From Gp6-AA40 sp035649635 (GTDB lineage Bacteria > Acidobacteriota > Vicinamibacteria > Vicinamibacterales > UBA2999), in the NCBI GenBank assembly GCA_035649635.1, contig DASRJE010000198.1:186001-250000 (forward strand): a stretch of 64,000 bases of DNA, read 5' to 3'. Position 1 is the first letter of the stretch, and every line of letters begins with the position of its first letter. A model generated the notes under the pieces. The model saw only the letters and a program-made list of their open reading frames with translations. It did no database searches and was not told where the DNA came from. Position numbers and translations under genes: made by a program. Positions 10,691 to 18,593 of this stretch are shown in pieces.

Positions 10691-11866
10691 CTACCTCCAG
10701 AAGCGGAACAGGCCACCGTCGAACCAATCCCAAAGGAAGTAGGTCAGGACCTCGGGCTTTCGCGTGTCGCGCTCGTTCAGCGGGATTCGAACGCCGACGT
10801 TCAGCAACACGTGCTGCAGCTTGCTCAGCGAGACCTGCATCTGAGGCACGACGTCCCATTCCGTATCGCCATCGCCGGGCTTTGCGGCGAGAACTTCGAG
10901 CATCGGCGTCCAGGCGCGCCCGAACCCCTCGTTTTGCGCCACTGTGTACCCGAGCGCGGCGCGCACGAAGCCTTCGTTCGTGCCGAGCGTCTTGTTCGAG
11001 GGAATCTCGAGGCCCGTGTGCAGCTGGAGGAAGCCATTCGCGCCGATGACCTGCCCCCACATCGCGAACGGCTCGTACGTCCAGAAACCGTTTCCGAGAC
11101 CCGTGCTCTCATCCCCGGTCGGTACGACGACCGCGGCGCCGGCGGCAAAGATGCTGCCTCGCGCCAGGTTGGCGTAGAAGGTCCGCCGTAACGCGAGCTC
11201 GACATCACCGATGCCGCTGTTCCAGCTGCTTCCCGGCTCGGACTGCTGGGCGACGAAGGGCACCTTGATTTCGTATTGCGCCCTGGATCCGATGCGGTGT
11301 TCGTAGAGCAGTTCGTTGCCCACAGCCTTCGCGCCAGAACCGATGACGGCGGTGGTCCAGACGGTTTCGTTCTCGGGAAAAGCCTTCTCGGTAAAGAACG
11401 CTCGCGGCAGGTTCAAGTCCCCGCGCGGCCACGAGGGGTCGTCGCAGAACGTCCAGATGTACTTCACCGCGCGTTCGATCTGATCTGGTGTCAACGCGTC
11501 GCCGAATGCGGGCATATGCCGATCGAGCGCCCGCACGGGTCCACCTTTGTGTGCGACCGCGACCCAGTCAGCCAGTGGTTCCACGGTGTTGGTAGCGCAG
11601 TCTGTGAAATCGGGCAGTTCGTGGCCGTTGGAAAGCGGGAGCGCGAATCCCACGACACTCTGTGATTGTCCGGCGCCGTCGAAGCTGTGGCAGGCCGCGC
11701 ACGCCTGCTGGTAGATCTCTTCGCCGGAGGCGCCTGCTGGCAACAGGTGTTCGACCGGCGATCGGTCTTGTGCGGCGCGCACCGACACGGTGGCGGCGAA
11801 CCACAAGCACAAGAACGCGCAGAGACTCAGTGATACGGCCCGGTCCATGGCAGACCGATGCTGCAT
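10691..11866 (-). CDS. Cytochrome c domain fused to an outer-membrane barrel-like domain
   Basis: 391 aa. Seen: signal peptide (LCAFLCLWFAATVSVRAA), one haem site CAACH (56-60) with a downstream Met in HMPAFGDALTPDQIERAVKY typical of class I cytochrome c, then from about residue 170 alternating hydrophobic/polar strands with Gly-rich turns (ELALRRTF, GAAVVVPTGDES, LNVGVRIPL) ending in aromatic FRFWR, as in outer-membrane proteins of the MetA-pathway phenol-degradation type. The fusion suggests a haem module delivered to an outer-membrane pore, which is inference. It is translated just before the pentahaem cytochrome. Start could instead be the ATG at 11848. Confidence 0.75.
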   Translation of the reverse strand: MQHRSAMDRAVSLSLCAFLCLWFAATVSVRAAQDRSPVEHLLPAGASGEEIYQQACAACHSFDGAGQSQSVVGFALPLSNGHELPDFTDCATNTVEPLADWVAVAHKGGPVRALDRHMPAFGDALTPDQIERAVKYIWTFCDDPSWPRGDLNLPRAFFTEKAFPENETVWTTAVIGSGAKAVGNELLYEHRIGSRAQYEIKVPFVAQQSEPGSSWNSGIGDVELALRRTFYANLARGSIFAAGAAVVVPTGDESTGLGNGFWTYEPFAMWGQVIGANGFLQLHTGLEIPSNKTLGTNEGFVRAALGYTVAQNEGFGRAWTPMLEVLAAKPGDGDTEWDVVPQMQVSLSKLQHVLLNVGVRIPLNERDTRKPEVLTYFLWDWFDGGLFRFWR

Positions 11867-11908
11867 CAGCAGTCGTCCGTGCTCAAAGCTTGCGAGCGAG
11901 TCTCAGAA

Positions 11909-13768
11909 TCAGTCTTGAATTGACGGGTGCGCGGATGCAGTCGCGCGGCGGTGGGGAGTGGTACGTGGCGGCGAACTGCGGCGCCTCGCAGGCACGACGT
12001 CGTGACGAGCTTTCAGGTACTGGGCCATCTCCGCCGCGGGCAGCGGTGGGCTGAGCAGGTGGCCTTGATAGAGATCGCATCCGCAACTTTCCAGGAATGC
12101 CCGCTGGCCCTCGTTCTCAACGCCTTCGGCTACGACCGTGAGATCGAGCGAGTGCGCCATCATGACGATCGCGCGCACGAGCGCTCCCTGCTTCGCGCCG
12201 GTGCCGATGTCTTCGACGAACGCCTTGTCGATCTTCAGAACATCGACCGGGAGACGCTGTAGTCGTCCGAGCGATGAGTACCCAGTCCCGAAGTCGTCCA
12301 CGGACACGCGCACGCCTTCTTCACGCAGATCCGACAGCAGTTGCGTCGCAACCGAGTCCGAGAACATCAAGCCGCTTTCCGTCAACTCCAGCTCGATCAT
12401 CGACATCGACAAGCCGGCGTTCCGGACGTGAGCGTGCAACATTGCCGGGAGGGCCCCGTCGCGCATCTCGACTCCGGAAATGTTGATCGCCAGGCGCAGA
12501 TGTTGGCCGAATCGAGACTGCTGCCATGCCCGGAACTGCTTCATCGCCGTTCCACAGACGAAGTCCGTGATCTCTGATATCAGACCAGCGTCCTCGGCGA
12601 TCTGGATGAGCTCGTCGGTCGGAACGAAGCCGCGATGCGGGTCGTTCCAGCGGACGAGGGCCTCGAGCCCATGAAGCGCGCCGCTGCCCAGGTCGGCCTG
12701 AGGCTGGTAGAACACCTCGAGTTCGCCGAGATCGATCGCGCGACGGACGGTGCTGAACACGAGCGGTGCCGTGGCTGCCGGACGTGCCATGTCCTCGGTA
12801 TAGCGACGCACGGTATTCCGCGACCTCTTGGCGGCCGACAGCGCGTCATCGGCCATGCGAAGCAGCACGTCCTGTCTGTCGCTGTGATCGGGATACGTGA
12901 CGGTGCCGATGCTGCACGAGATCTGGACCTCGTGCCCGTCCAGCGTGAGTGGCTGACGGACGGTCTCGATCAATTTCTGCGCGACGAACGCCGCGTGCTC
13001 GTTGGAGGAGAGCTCCGTCAACACGACGGCGAACTCGTCACCACTGAGGCGCGCCACGGTGTCCTGCGCACGGATGACGGACCGGAATCGATCGGCAATC
13101 TGCTGCAGGAGGAGATCGCCAATCGTGTGGCCGAGGCTGTCGTTGACGACCTTGAACCGATCGAGATCGATGTAGAACACCGAGAGTCGTCGACGGTTGC
13201 GCGCGGCGCTGGCAATCGCCTGGCCAAGGCGATCGAGGAACAACTGTCGGTTGGGAAGGCCGGTTAACGTGTCGTGATACGCGAGGTGCGCGAGCGCTGC
13301 CTGCCGGCGCTCGGTGATTCGACGCATCAGGCTGAAGCCGGTGCCGATGCCGAGATACTTGGCGCGCCGGGTCACGATGAAGCCGTCGAAGATGTATTTC
13401 GTGGTGTCGTCGCTCAGGATCTCGCTCAGTTGCTCGAGCGGGGTATGTTCGTCGAGGATGAGCGGGGTCCGGTCCATGATCATCGCGACCGGCCGATTCT
13501 TCAGGATCTCATCGCCGAACTGTTGCCACAGAGTCTCCCGGAAACGAAAGCGGTTGATCAGACCGATCGGCGTGCCGTGTTCATCGACAACGGCGATGGC
13601 ATAGAGAGTGGAGTCGGCGAAGAATGCTTCGTGCGCACTCATGGCCGACGCGCTCGGCCGAAGCGGTGGCGTCGGTCGTACCAGGCCAGCCAGCGTCTCG
13701 TCGGCGGGCGGAGGAGTGCGGGGACTCTTGTCGATATGAAGCGGAACCCGCGCGCTTTGCCGGGACAT
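11909..13768 (-). CDS. Cyclic-di-GMP protein: CBS-like sensor, degenerate GGDEF, EAL
   Basis: About 619 aa from the ATG at 13768; a TTG at 13819 in the same frame is an alternative and neither has a clear ribosome site. Seen: an N-terminal CBS-pair-like region (AIAVVDEHGTPIGLINR and VAMIMDRTPLILDEHTPL), then a GGDEF domain with the signature changed to SGDEF (242-246) but with YHDTLTGLPNR and VFYIDLDRFK intact, then an EAL domain with EALVRW (369), ELTESGLM, DDFGTGYSSL and KIDKAFV. Known: EAL domains hydrolyse c-di-GMP. The EAL residues look complete, so phosphodiesterase activity is likely. No membrane segment. Confidence 0.92.
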   Translation of the reverse strand: MSRQSARVPLHIDKSPRTPPPADETLAGLVRPTPPLRPSASAMSAHEAFFADSTLYAIAVVDEHGTPIGLINRFRFRETLWQQFGDEILKNRPVAMIMDRTPLILDEHTPLEQLSEILSDDTTKYIFDGFIVTRRAKYLGIGTGFSLMRRITERRQAALAHLAYHDTLTGLPNRQLFLDRLGQAIASAARNRRRLSVFYIDLDRFKVVNDSLGHTIGDLLLQQIADRFRSVIRAQDTVARLSGDEFAVVLTELSSNEHAAFVAQKLIETVRQPLTLDGHEVQISCSIGTVTYPDHSDRQDVLLRMADDALSAAKRSRNTVRRYTEDMARPAATAPLVFSTVRRAIDLGELEVFYQPQADLGSGALHGLEALVRWNDPHRGFVPTDELIQIAEDAGLISEITDFVCGTAMKQFRAWQQSRFGQHLRLAINISGVEMRDGALPAMLHAHVRNAGLSMSMIELELTESGLMFSDSVATQLLSDLREEGVRVSVDDFGTGYSSLGRLQRLPVDVLKIDKAFVEDIGTGAKQGALVRAIVMMAHSLDLTVVAEGVENEGQRAFLESCGCDLYQGHLLSPPLPAAEMAQYLKARHDVVPARRRSSPPRTTPHRRATASAHPSIQD

Positions 13769-13886
13769 ACGAGTGATATCGACTGGATGCAGGAGATACA
13801 GGAGAGTTAAACCGTGCAATCCGAAGGGAATTTCTCTTATGAACGAGCGGGCAGTCCTGTGCCGTCTTGCTCACCCGGCCGCAGGT

Positions 13887-15551
13887 TTACGCGGATTTGA
13901 CCGGGCGGCGCCGTGTTTTCCCGGTGTTTTCACCGAGCAGTGATGTGAGCTTCGTGCTGAGTGCCGGACCAAGGTGGTCGATCCGCGCGATGGTCGTGGC
14001 GTTGCTGTAGAAAAGCGAGACGTCATGACCGATGCCGATCGCCGCTAACTGTACCGATGACCTCATCTCGATGTCGGTGACGACGTGCTGGAGATGGCCT
14101 TCGAGATATTCGTGACCGTTGGCGGCTAACGTCGCTTCGTCCATCGGCGTCCCGTCGGAGACGACCACCAGTATCCGTCTTCGCTCGGAACGAGCCATCA
14201 GGCGCTGATGTGCCCACGCCAATGCCTCACCATCGATGTTCTCTTTCAGCATCTCGTCGTGCAGGAAGAGGCCCAGCGCCACCCGCGCGCGACGCCATGG
14301 CATGTCGGCACTCTTGATGACGATGTGTTGAAGGGCATTCAGGCGCCCGGGATTCGGAGGGTAGCCGTTCGCCGCCCACTCGCGGGCGGGCTCACCGCCG
14401 TCCCATTCGCGTGTGGTGAACCCGAGCACCTCGCAATGCACGCCACATCGTTCGAGCACGCGGGCGAAGATCTCGACCGTCAGTGCGGCGATGAGCATCG
14501 GCCGGCCGCGCATCGACCCCGAGTGATCGATGAGAAGCGTCACCACCGTGCTGGGAAAAGGCGATTCACTCTCCGCTTTGAAAGGCCGCGCAGTACCACC
14601 ACTGGCGACGAGCGCCGCGAGCCGCGAGCCGTCGATCACGCCTTCGTCGAGGTCGAAGCGCCAATGCCGCGTCTGGCGTGCCATCAGCACGCGCAGTAAC
14701 CGTTTTGCCAGACGCGCGACAACGGGCCGAATCGATCCCAGTTCCGCTTCGAGCTTGCGGTGGAGTTCCGCGAGTTCAGCCCGATCGGCCAATGACGCGG
14801 CGTTGACGATACGGTCATGGGCCGTGGTGTACGGACGATAGCCGCTCGCCGTCCCGCCGCCCTGCGTGATCGCTCCTGAGCCTGCCGATCCTTCAGAATC
14901 CTGAGAGGCGTGATGACGCTTCTTCAGGGGCGCCGACGTCGCGCCGGGATCACCACGTCGCGGCAGCGTGCGGACTGTGAGTTTCTTGCGGAGCTCGAAT
15001 GGCAGGCTGCTGACGGAAGCGCGATCGGGGCGCGGGATTCTGGCTACGGCGGCGTGAATCCACGCCGCCGCCGCCGCCGCAAATCGCGCCTGATCGTTCC
15101 TGACCATCGAGAGGTCCGCCAATTGTTGGAGAAGGTTGGCAGGGAGAGCCCGGCGCACGAGATCGACCATCTCCCTTTTTTCCTTCGGTGCGGGAAGACC
15201 GCTGAGCGCTTCGAAGGCCAGCCAGCGCGGACCGCCCGGCTCTGTTCCGGGATGCGCCAGAAGATTGATGGCGATACCGGGCAGCCACCGCGCCCCGATT
15301 GCATCGAGGCGGGCATGCTCCAGGCCGTCAAACAGATCGGCCTCGAGGGCGGCGTGCGGGCGATGACGACCGTGAATGTCGGTATCGTGGTGTCGCGCCC
15401 GCAGTGCCAGGCGATCGCCGAACGCACGCAGCCCGGACAGCGTGGCCGCGTCCGCCTGCGCGATCGCGGCGTCGGTGTAGGCGAGGCCGGAAAGCGCGCG
15501 CGTGCATGCGCCCACGGCTTCGATAGTGCGATCCGGGAACGGGCTGCTCAT
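13887..15551 (-). CDS. cobT: CobT-like VWA protein (cobaltochelatase subunit family)
   Basis: 554 aa. Seen: an N-terminal helical region, a low-complexity Gly/Ser linker (about 215-236), the CobT signature YRPYTTAHDRIVNAASL, then a C-terminal von Willebrand A domain with a complete MIDAS start DHSGSMRGRP (342-351) and the CobT-typical GFTTREWDGG, NPGRLNALQH, KSADMPWRRAR and KENIDGEAL. Known: CobT works with the AAA+ ATPase CobS and the large CobN to insert cobalt in aerobic B12 synthesis. The cobS homolog is next door, but cobN and other B12 genes are absent from this window, so a different chaperone-like role with another partner is possible. Confidence 0.88.
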   Translation of the reverse strand: MSSPFPDRTIEAVGACTRALSGLAYTDAAIAQADAATLSGLRAFGDRLALRARHHDTDIHGRHRPHAALEADLFDGLEHARLDAIGARWLPGIAINLLAHPGTEPGGPRWLAFEALSGLPAPKEKREMVDLVRRALPANLLQQLADLSMVRNDQARFAAAAAAWIHAAVARIPRPDRASVSSLPFELRKKLTVRTLPRRGDPGATSAPLKKRHHASQDSEGSAGSGAITQGGGTASGYRPYTTAHDRIVNAASLADRAELAELHRKLEAELGSIRPVVARLAKRLLRVLMARQTRHWRFDLDEGVIDGSRLAALVASGGTARPFKAESESPFPSTVVTLLIDHSGSMRGRPMLIAALTVEIFARVLERCGVHCEVLGFTTREWDGGEPAREWAANGYPPNPGRLNALQHIVIKSADMPWRRARVALGLFLHDEMLKENIDGEALAWAHQRLMARSERRRILVVVSDGTPMDEATLAANGHEYLEGHLQHVVTDIEMRSSVQLAAIGIGHDVSLFYSNATTIARIDHLGPALSTKLTSLLGENTGKTRRRPVKSA

Positions 15552-15581
15552 CCCACCTGTCTAGCGATCAAAGACAGATCA

Positions 15582-15645
15582 GCTCCCAACTTCAATTCCC
15601 AATTCCCAAGGCGTTGGGAGTTGGATTGTGGGAGTTGGGAGTTGA
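15582..15645. repeat. Foldback of repeated CAACTCCC/TTCCCAA words
   Basis: Between cobT and cobS. The left half is made of CTCCCAAC, AATTCCC and AATTCCCAA words, the right half of their complements TTGGGAGTTGG and GGGAGTTGGGAGTTG. The halves can pair imperfectly into one hairpin. Similar vocabulary occurs at 27721-27822 and 29477-29675. Confidence 0.7.
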
Positions 15646-15660
15646 CACATGTGACGACGC

Positions 15661-16656
15661 TCATTGCGTGCCCGGCGAGCGGCGATCGTCTGGAAGATCG
15701 TGACCGATGCACCGCTGGTAGTACTCCGCGACGAGGGCGCGCTCGTCTTCATCGCATCGATTGAGGAACGTGAGCTTGAAGGCCAGCGCGGGGTCGTGGA
15801 AGAGCGTCGTGTTCTGCGCCCACGTGACCACCGTGCGCGGCGACATCAGCGTGGACAGATCGCCGTCTGCGAATCCGCGTCGCGTGAGGTTGGCCAGCGC
15901 CACCATGGCGCTGACCTGCGCTCGTCCCTCCGCGTTGCGATACTCCGGGCATCGCGCCAGCACGACATCGATCTCGCGATCGTGTTCCAGGTAGTTCAGC
16001 GTGACCACGATGTTCCAGCGATCCATCTGCCCCTGATTGAGCGGCTGCGTGCCGTGGTAGAGCCCGCTCGCATCGCCCAGCCCCACGGTGTTCGCTGTCG
16101 CGAACAGCCGGAACGAGGGATGCGGCTCGATGACGCGGCTCTGATCGAGCAGCGTGAGCCGTCCCTCGACTTCGAGTACGCGCTGAATCACGAACATCAC
16201 GTCGGCCCGGCCGGCGTCGTACTCGTCGAACACCAGGGCGCAGGGCCGTTGCAATGCCCATGTCAGGATGCCCGGCTGGAACTCGGTTACCTGCTTGCCG
16301 TCGCGGACGACGATGGCGTCCTTGCCAATGAGGTCCATACGACTGACGTGGCCATCGAGGTTGACGCGGACGCACGGCCAGTTGAGACGGGAGGCGACCT
16401 GCTCGACGTGACTCGACTTGCCGGTGCCATGGCGACCCTGGACCATCACGCGGCGGTTGTGCACGAATCCCGCGAGCAGCGCCAATGTCGTATCCCGGTC
16501 GAATACGTAGTCAGGATCGAATGGAGGGACGTGATCCTCGGGCGCGGAGAACGCCGGTACCTGGAGATCTGTGTCTATCTTGAATAGCTCTCGGGCGGAG
16601 ACGACGACATCGGGCTGGCCGGGGGCTTCTGTTTGATACGCGGGACTCGTGCTCAT
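15661..16656 (-). CDS. cobS: CobS-like AAA+ ATPase (cobaltochelatase subunit family)
   Basis: 331 aa. Seen: ELFKIDTDLQVPAFS, then DPDYVFDRDTTLALLAGFVH, Walker A GRHGTGKS (74-81), NLDGHVSRMDLIGKDAIVV, Walker B ALVFDEYDAGRADVMFV and the sensor-1 region FRLFATANTVGLGD. These are the diagnostic CobS blocks, and the length matches the family. Known: CobS hexamers bind CobT and drive Co2+ insertion by CobN. The gene lies 109 nt upstream of cobT on the same strand with a foldback element between, so the pair is conserved as a functional unit. No cobN is visible. Confidence 0.9.
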   Translation of the reverse strand: MSTSPAYQTEAPGQPDVVVSARELFKIDTDLQVPAFSAPEDHVPPFDPDYVFDRDTTLALLAGFVHNRRVMVQGRHGTGKSSHVEQVASRLNWPCVRVNLDGHVSRMDLIGKDAIVVRDGKQVTEFQPGILTWALQRPCALVFDEYDAGRADVMFVIQRVLEVEGRLTLLDQSRVIEPHPSFRLFATANTVGLGDASGLYHGTQPLNQGQMDRWNIVVTLNYLEHDREIDVVLARCPEYRNAEGRAQVSAMVALANLTRRGFADGDLSTLMSPRTVVTWAQNTTLFHDPALAFKLTFLNRCDEDERALVAEYYQRCIGHDLPDDRRSPGTQ

Positions 16657-16688
16657 GCAGTCATCAATTATCCCAGCCCTGATGTTCC

Positions 16689-16827
16689 ATTGTCGATTTG
16701 ATGGCTTTTTGATTGTGGATTCGCTGTTGACTGTTGAATGGTGATTGGGATTTATGGTTGATTTGAGCCAGCGAACACATCAACGATCAACAGTCATCAA
16801 TCGACAACGAATCAGAAATCAATAGAT
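16689..16827. repeat. AT-richer quasi-palindromic island
   Basis: In the gap between divergent cobS and the metallo-hydrolase gene. Left arm words GATTGTGGATTCG, TGTTGACTGTTGA and GTTGATTT are mirrored by right arm words CAACGATCAACAGTCATCAA, CGACAACGAATC and GAAATC. The stretch is much AT-richer than its surroundings. It may form a long imperfect hairpin and probably carries promoter sequence for one or both genes, but no clear -35/-10 pair was identified. Confidence 0.6.
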
Positions 16828-16864
16828 CTTCAGATCAATAATCACCCGCGTGGGGAGGATCCAA

Positions 16865-18349
16865 ATGGTGAGGGAGTGTCTCGTTGCCATGGCTGTTGCC
16901 GGCCTGGCAGTGTCGACCGCGAGTGCCCAGGACGCGAAGGCGGTGATTGCGAACGCCTCGAAAGCGATGGGCGTTGACGGTTTGAACTCGATTTACTTCT
17001 ACGGCACGGCGCAGAACGGCAATCTGGGACAGAACAACAACGCGAATCAGCCGTGGCCCATGGCGGCGATGAACGACTATGTGCGGGCGATCGACTTCAC
17101 CAAGCCGACTTCTCGCGCTACCTGGGCTACCTACGCCGTGCCGGTCACGGGGGGTCGCGCCACGCTCGCCCAGGGAACGCCGCAGACCCAGCAACTCATC
17201 ACGCCGGAGACGACGGCCTGGGGTCAACAGCTCGAGATCTGGGTGACGCCCTGGGGTTTCCTGAAGGGTGCGGCCGCGAACAACGCGACGGCGAAAGCGC
17301 AGACGGTCGGTGGAAGGCGATACCAGGTCGTCACCTGGAACTCACCTGTGAAGTCGCCCGGTGGTCAGGCGTATCGGCTCGTCGGCTACATCAACAACCA
17401 GAACCTGGTCGAGCGCGTGCAGACGTGGGTGGAGAACCCGATCTTCGGTGACATGCTCGTCGAGGCCGAGTACTCCCAGTATCGCGACAACAACGGCCTG
17501 AAGTTTCCCGCGCAGATCGTACAGAAGCGTGGTGGATGGCCGGTGTTCGAGGCCTACGTGCTCGGTGCGCACACTAATCCGTCGAATCTTCAGGCGCTGA
17601 TGACGCCGACGCCTCCGCCCGCCGGCCGTGGCGGTGGTCCAGGTGGACCGGGTGGTCCTGGTGCGGCGTCCGCTGGGCCTACATCTGAGAAGCTCGCCGA
17701 GGGGGTCTTCCGGCTGAACGGCGCCTATAACGCGCTGGCCATCGAATTCGCGGATCACGTCGTCCTCTTCGAGCCCGGACCGCAGAACGAGGCGCGGGCG
17801 CAGGCGATCATCGCCGAGGCCAAGAAGGTGATCCCGAACAAGCCAATCCGCTACGGCGTGATCTCGCATCATCACTTCGATCACACGAGCGGGTTGCCGG
17901 CCGTGGTCGCCGAGGGCATCACCATCGTGACACCCGAAGTGAACAAGGCGTTCCTGATGAACGCGCTCTCGGCGCCGCGGACGCTGGCACCGGACTCCCT
18001 GTCGAAGTCAGGCAAGAAGCCCGTCATCGAAGGGTTCACGGGCGACAGGCGCGTGTTCCAGGACGCGACGCGGACGCTCGAAGTGCATGTCATCAAGGGG
18101 CTGCCGCACGCCGACGGTCTCGTCGTCGGTTACCTGCCGAAGGAGAAGATTCTGGTTTACGCCGACATGTTCAACCTGCCGCCGGCCGATACTCCAGTGC
18201 CCAATCCGCCGGTTACAGGGACGATCGTGTTCGCGGACAACATCGATCGGCTCAAGCTCGATGTCGATCGGATCATGTCCGTCCACAACCTGGTTCCCGA
18301 TCGGCTGACGTCGGTGGCAGATATCAAGGCCTCCCTGGGTAGAAAGTAG
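16865..18349 (+). CDS. Secreted metallo-beta-lactamase-fold hydrolase
   Basis: 494 aa. The ATG at 16865 follows GGGGAGGA. Seen: signal peptide (MVRECLVAMAVAGLAVSTAS-AQ), an N-terminal beta-rich domain of about 230 residues without known family, a Pro/Gly linker (about 249-272), and a C-terminal MBL-fold domain with the zinc motif HHHFDH (335-340), a downstream His in KGLPHADGL and an Asp in VYADMFNLP. Known of the fold: zinc hydrolases acting on esters, lactams, thioesters or nucleic acids. The periplasmic location and unusual N-terminal domain suggest an uncharacterised substrate. Monocistronic. Confidence 0.85.
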   Translation: MVRECLVAMAVAGLAVSTASAQDAKAVIANASKAMGVDGLNSIYFYGTAQNGNLGQNNNANQPWPMAAMNDYVRAIDFTKPTSRATWATYAVPVTGGRATLAQGTPQTQQLITPETTAWGQQLEIWVTPWGFLKGAAANNATAKAQTVGGRRYQVVTWNSPVKSPGGQAYRLVGYINNQNLVERVQTWVENPIFGDMLVEAEYSQYRDNNGLKFPAQIVQKRGGWPVFEAYVLGAHTNPSNLQALMTPTPPPAGRGGGPGGPGGPGAASAGPTSEKLAEGVFRLNGAYNALAIEFADHVVLFEPGPQNEARAQAIIAEAKKVIPNKPIRYGVISHHHFDHTSGLPAVVAEGITIVTPEVNKAFLMNALSAPRTLAPDSLSKSGKKPVIEGFTGDRRVFQDATRTLEVHVIKGLPHADGLVVGYLPKEKILVYADMFNLPPADTPVPNPPVTGTIVFADNIDRLKLDVDRIMSVHNLVPDRLTSVADIKASLGRK

Positions 18350-18356
18350 GGGGTTA

Positions 18357-18432
18357 ACCACGAAGGCCACGAAGAGTACGAAGATCACGAAGAAACAGTC
18401 AGTTTTCTTATTCGTGGTCTTCGCGACCTTTT
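18357..18432. repeat. CACGAAG-word foldback downstream of the MBL gene
   Basis: Left half repeats CACGAAGG, CACGAAGA, TACGAAGA and CACGAAGA; right half is TTCTTATTCGTGGTCTTCG. CGAAGATCACGAAGAA pairs with TTCTTATTCGTGGTCTTCG around a 10-nt loop with two mismatches, so it could serve as a terminator for the MBL gene. Smaller CCACGAAG and CTTCGTGG copies occur near 25430 and 27760. Confidence 0.7.
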
Positions 18433-18593
18433 GTGATTGGCGGCGGCTTCACCTTACCGGCAACGGGGTAGTTTCCAACCTTTCGCTAAGAGCGATGAAT
18501 CAGAAAGATGCGCGCCTGTGCCAGCACTCCGGGCGATGCGGGTGGTTGCCACTTCGGCGTTGCCTCAGGACCTATCGCATAAAATGACGCGCA

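Noticed and set aside
15664..16587. 307-codon plus-strand frame opposite cobS
   Set aside because: Shadow of the CobS gene with no recognisable domain.
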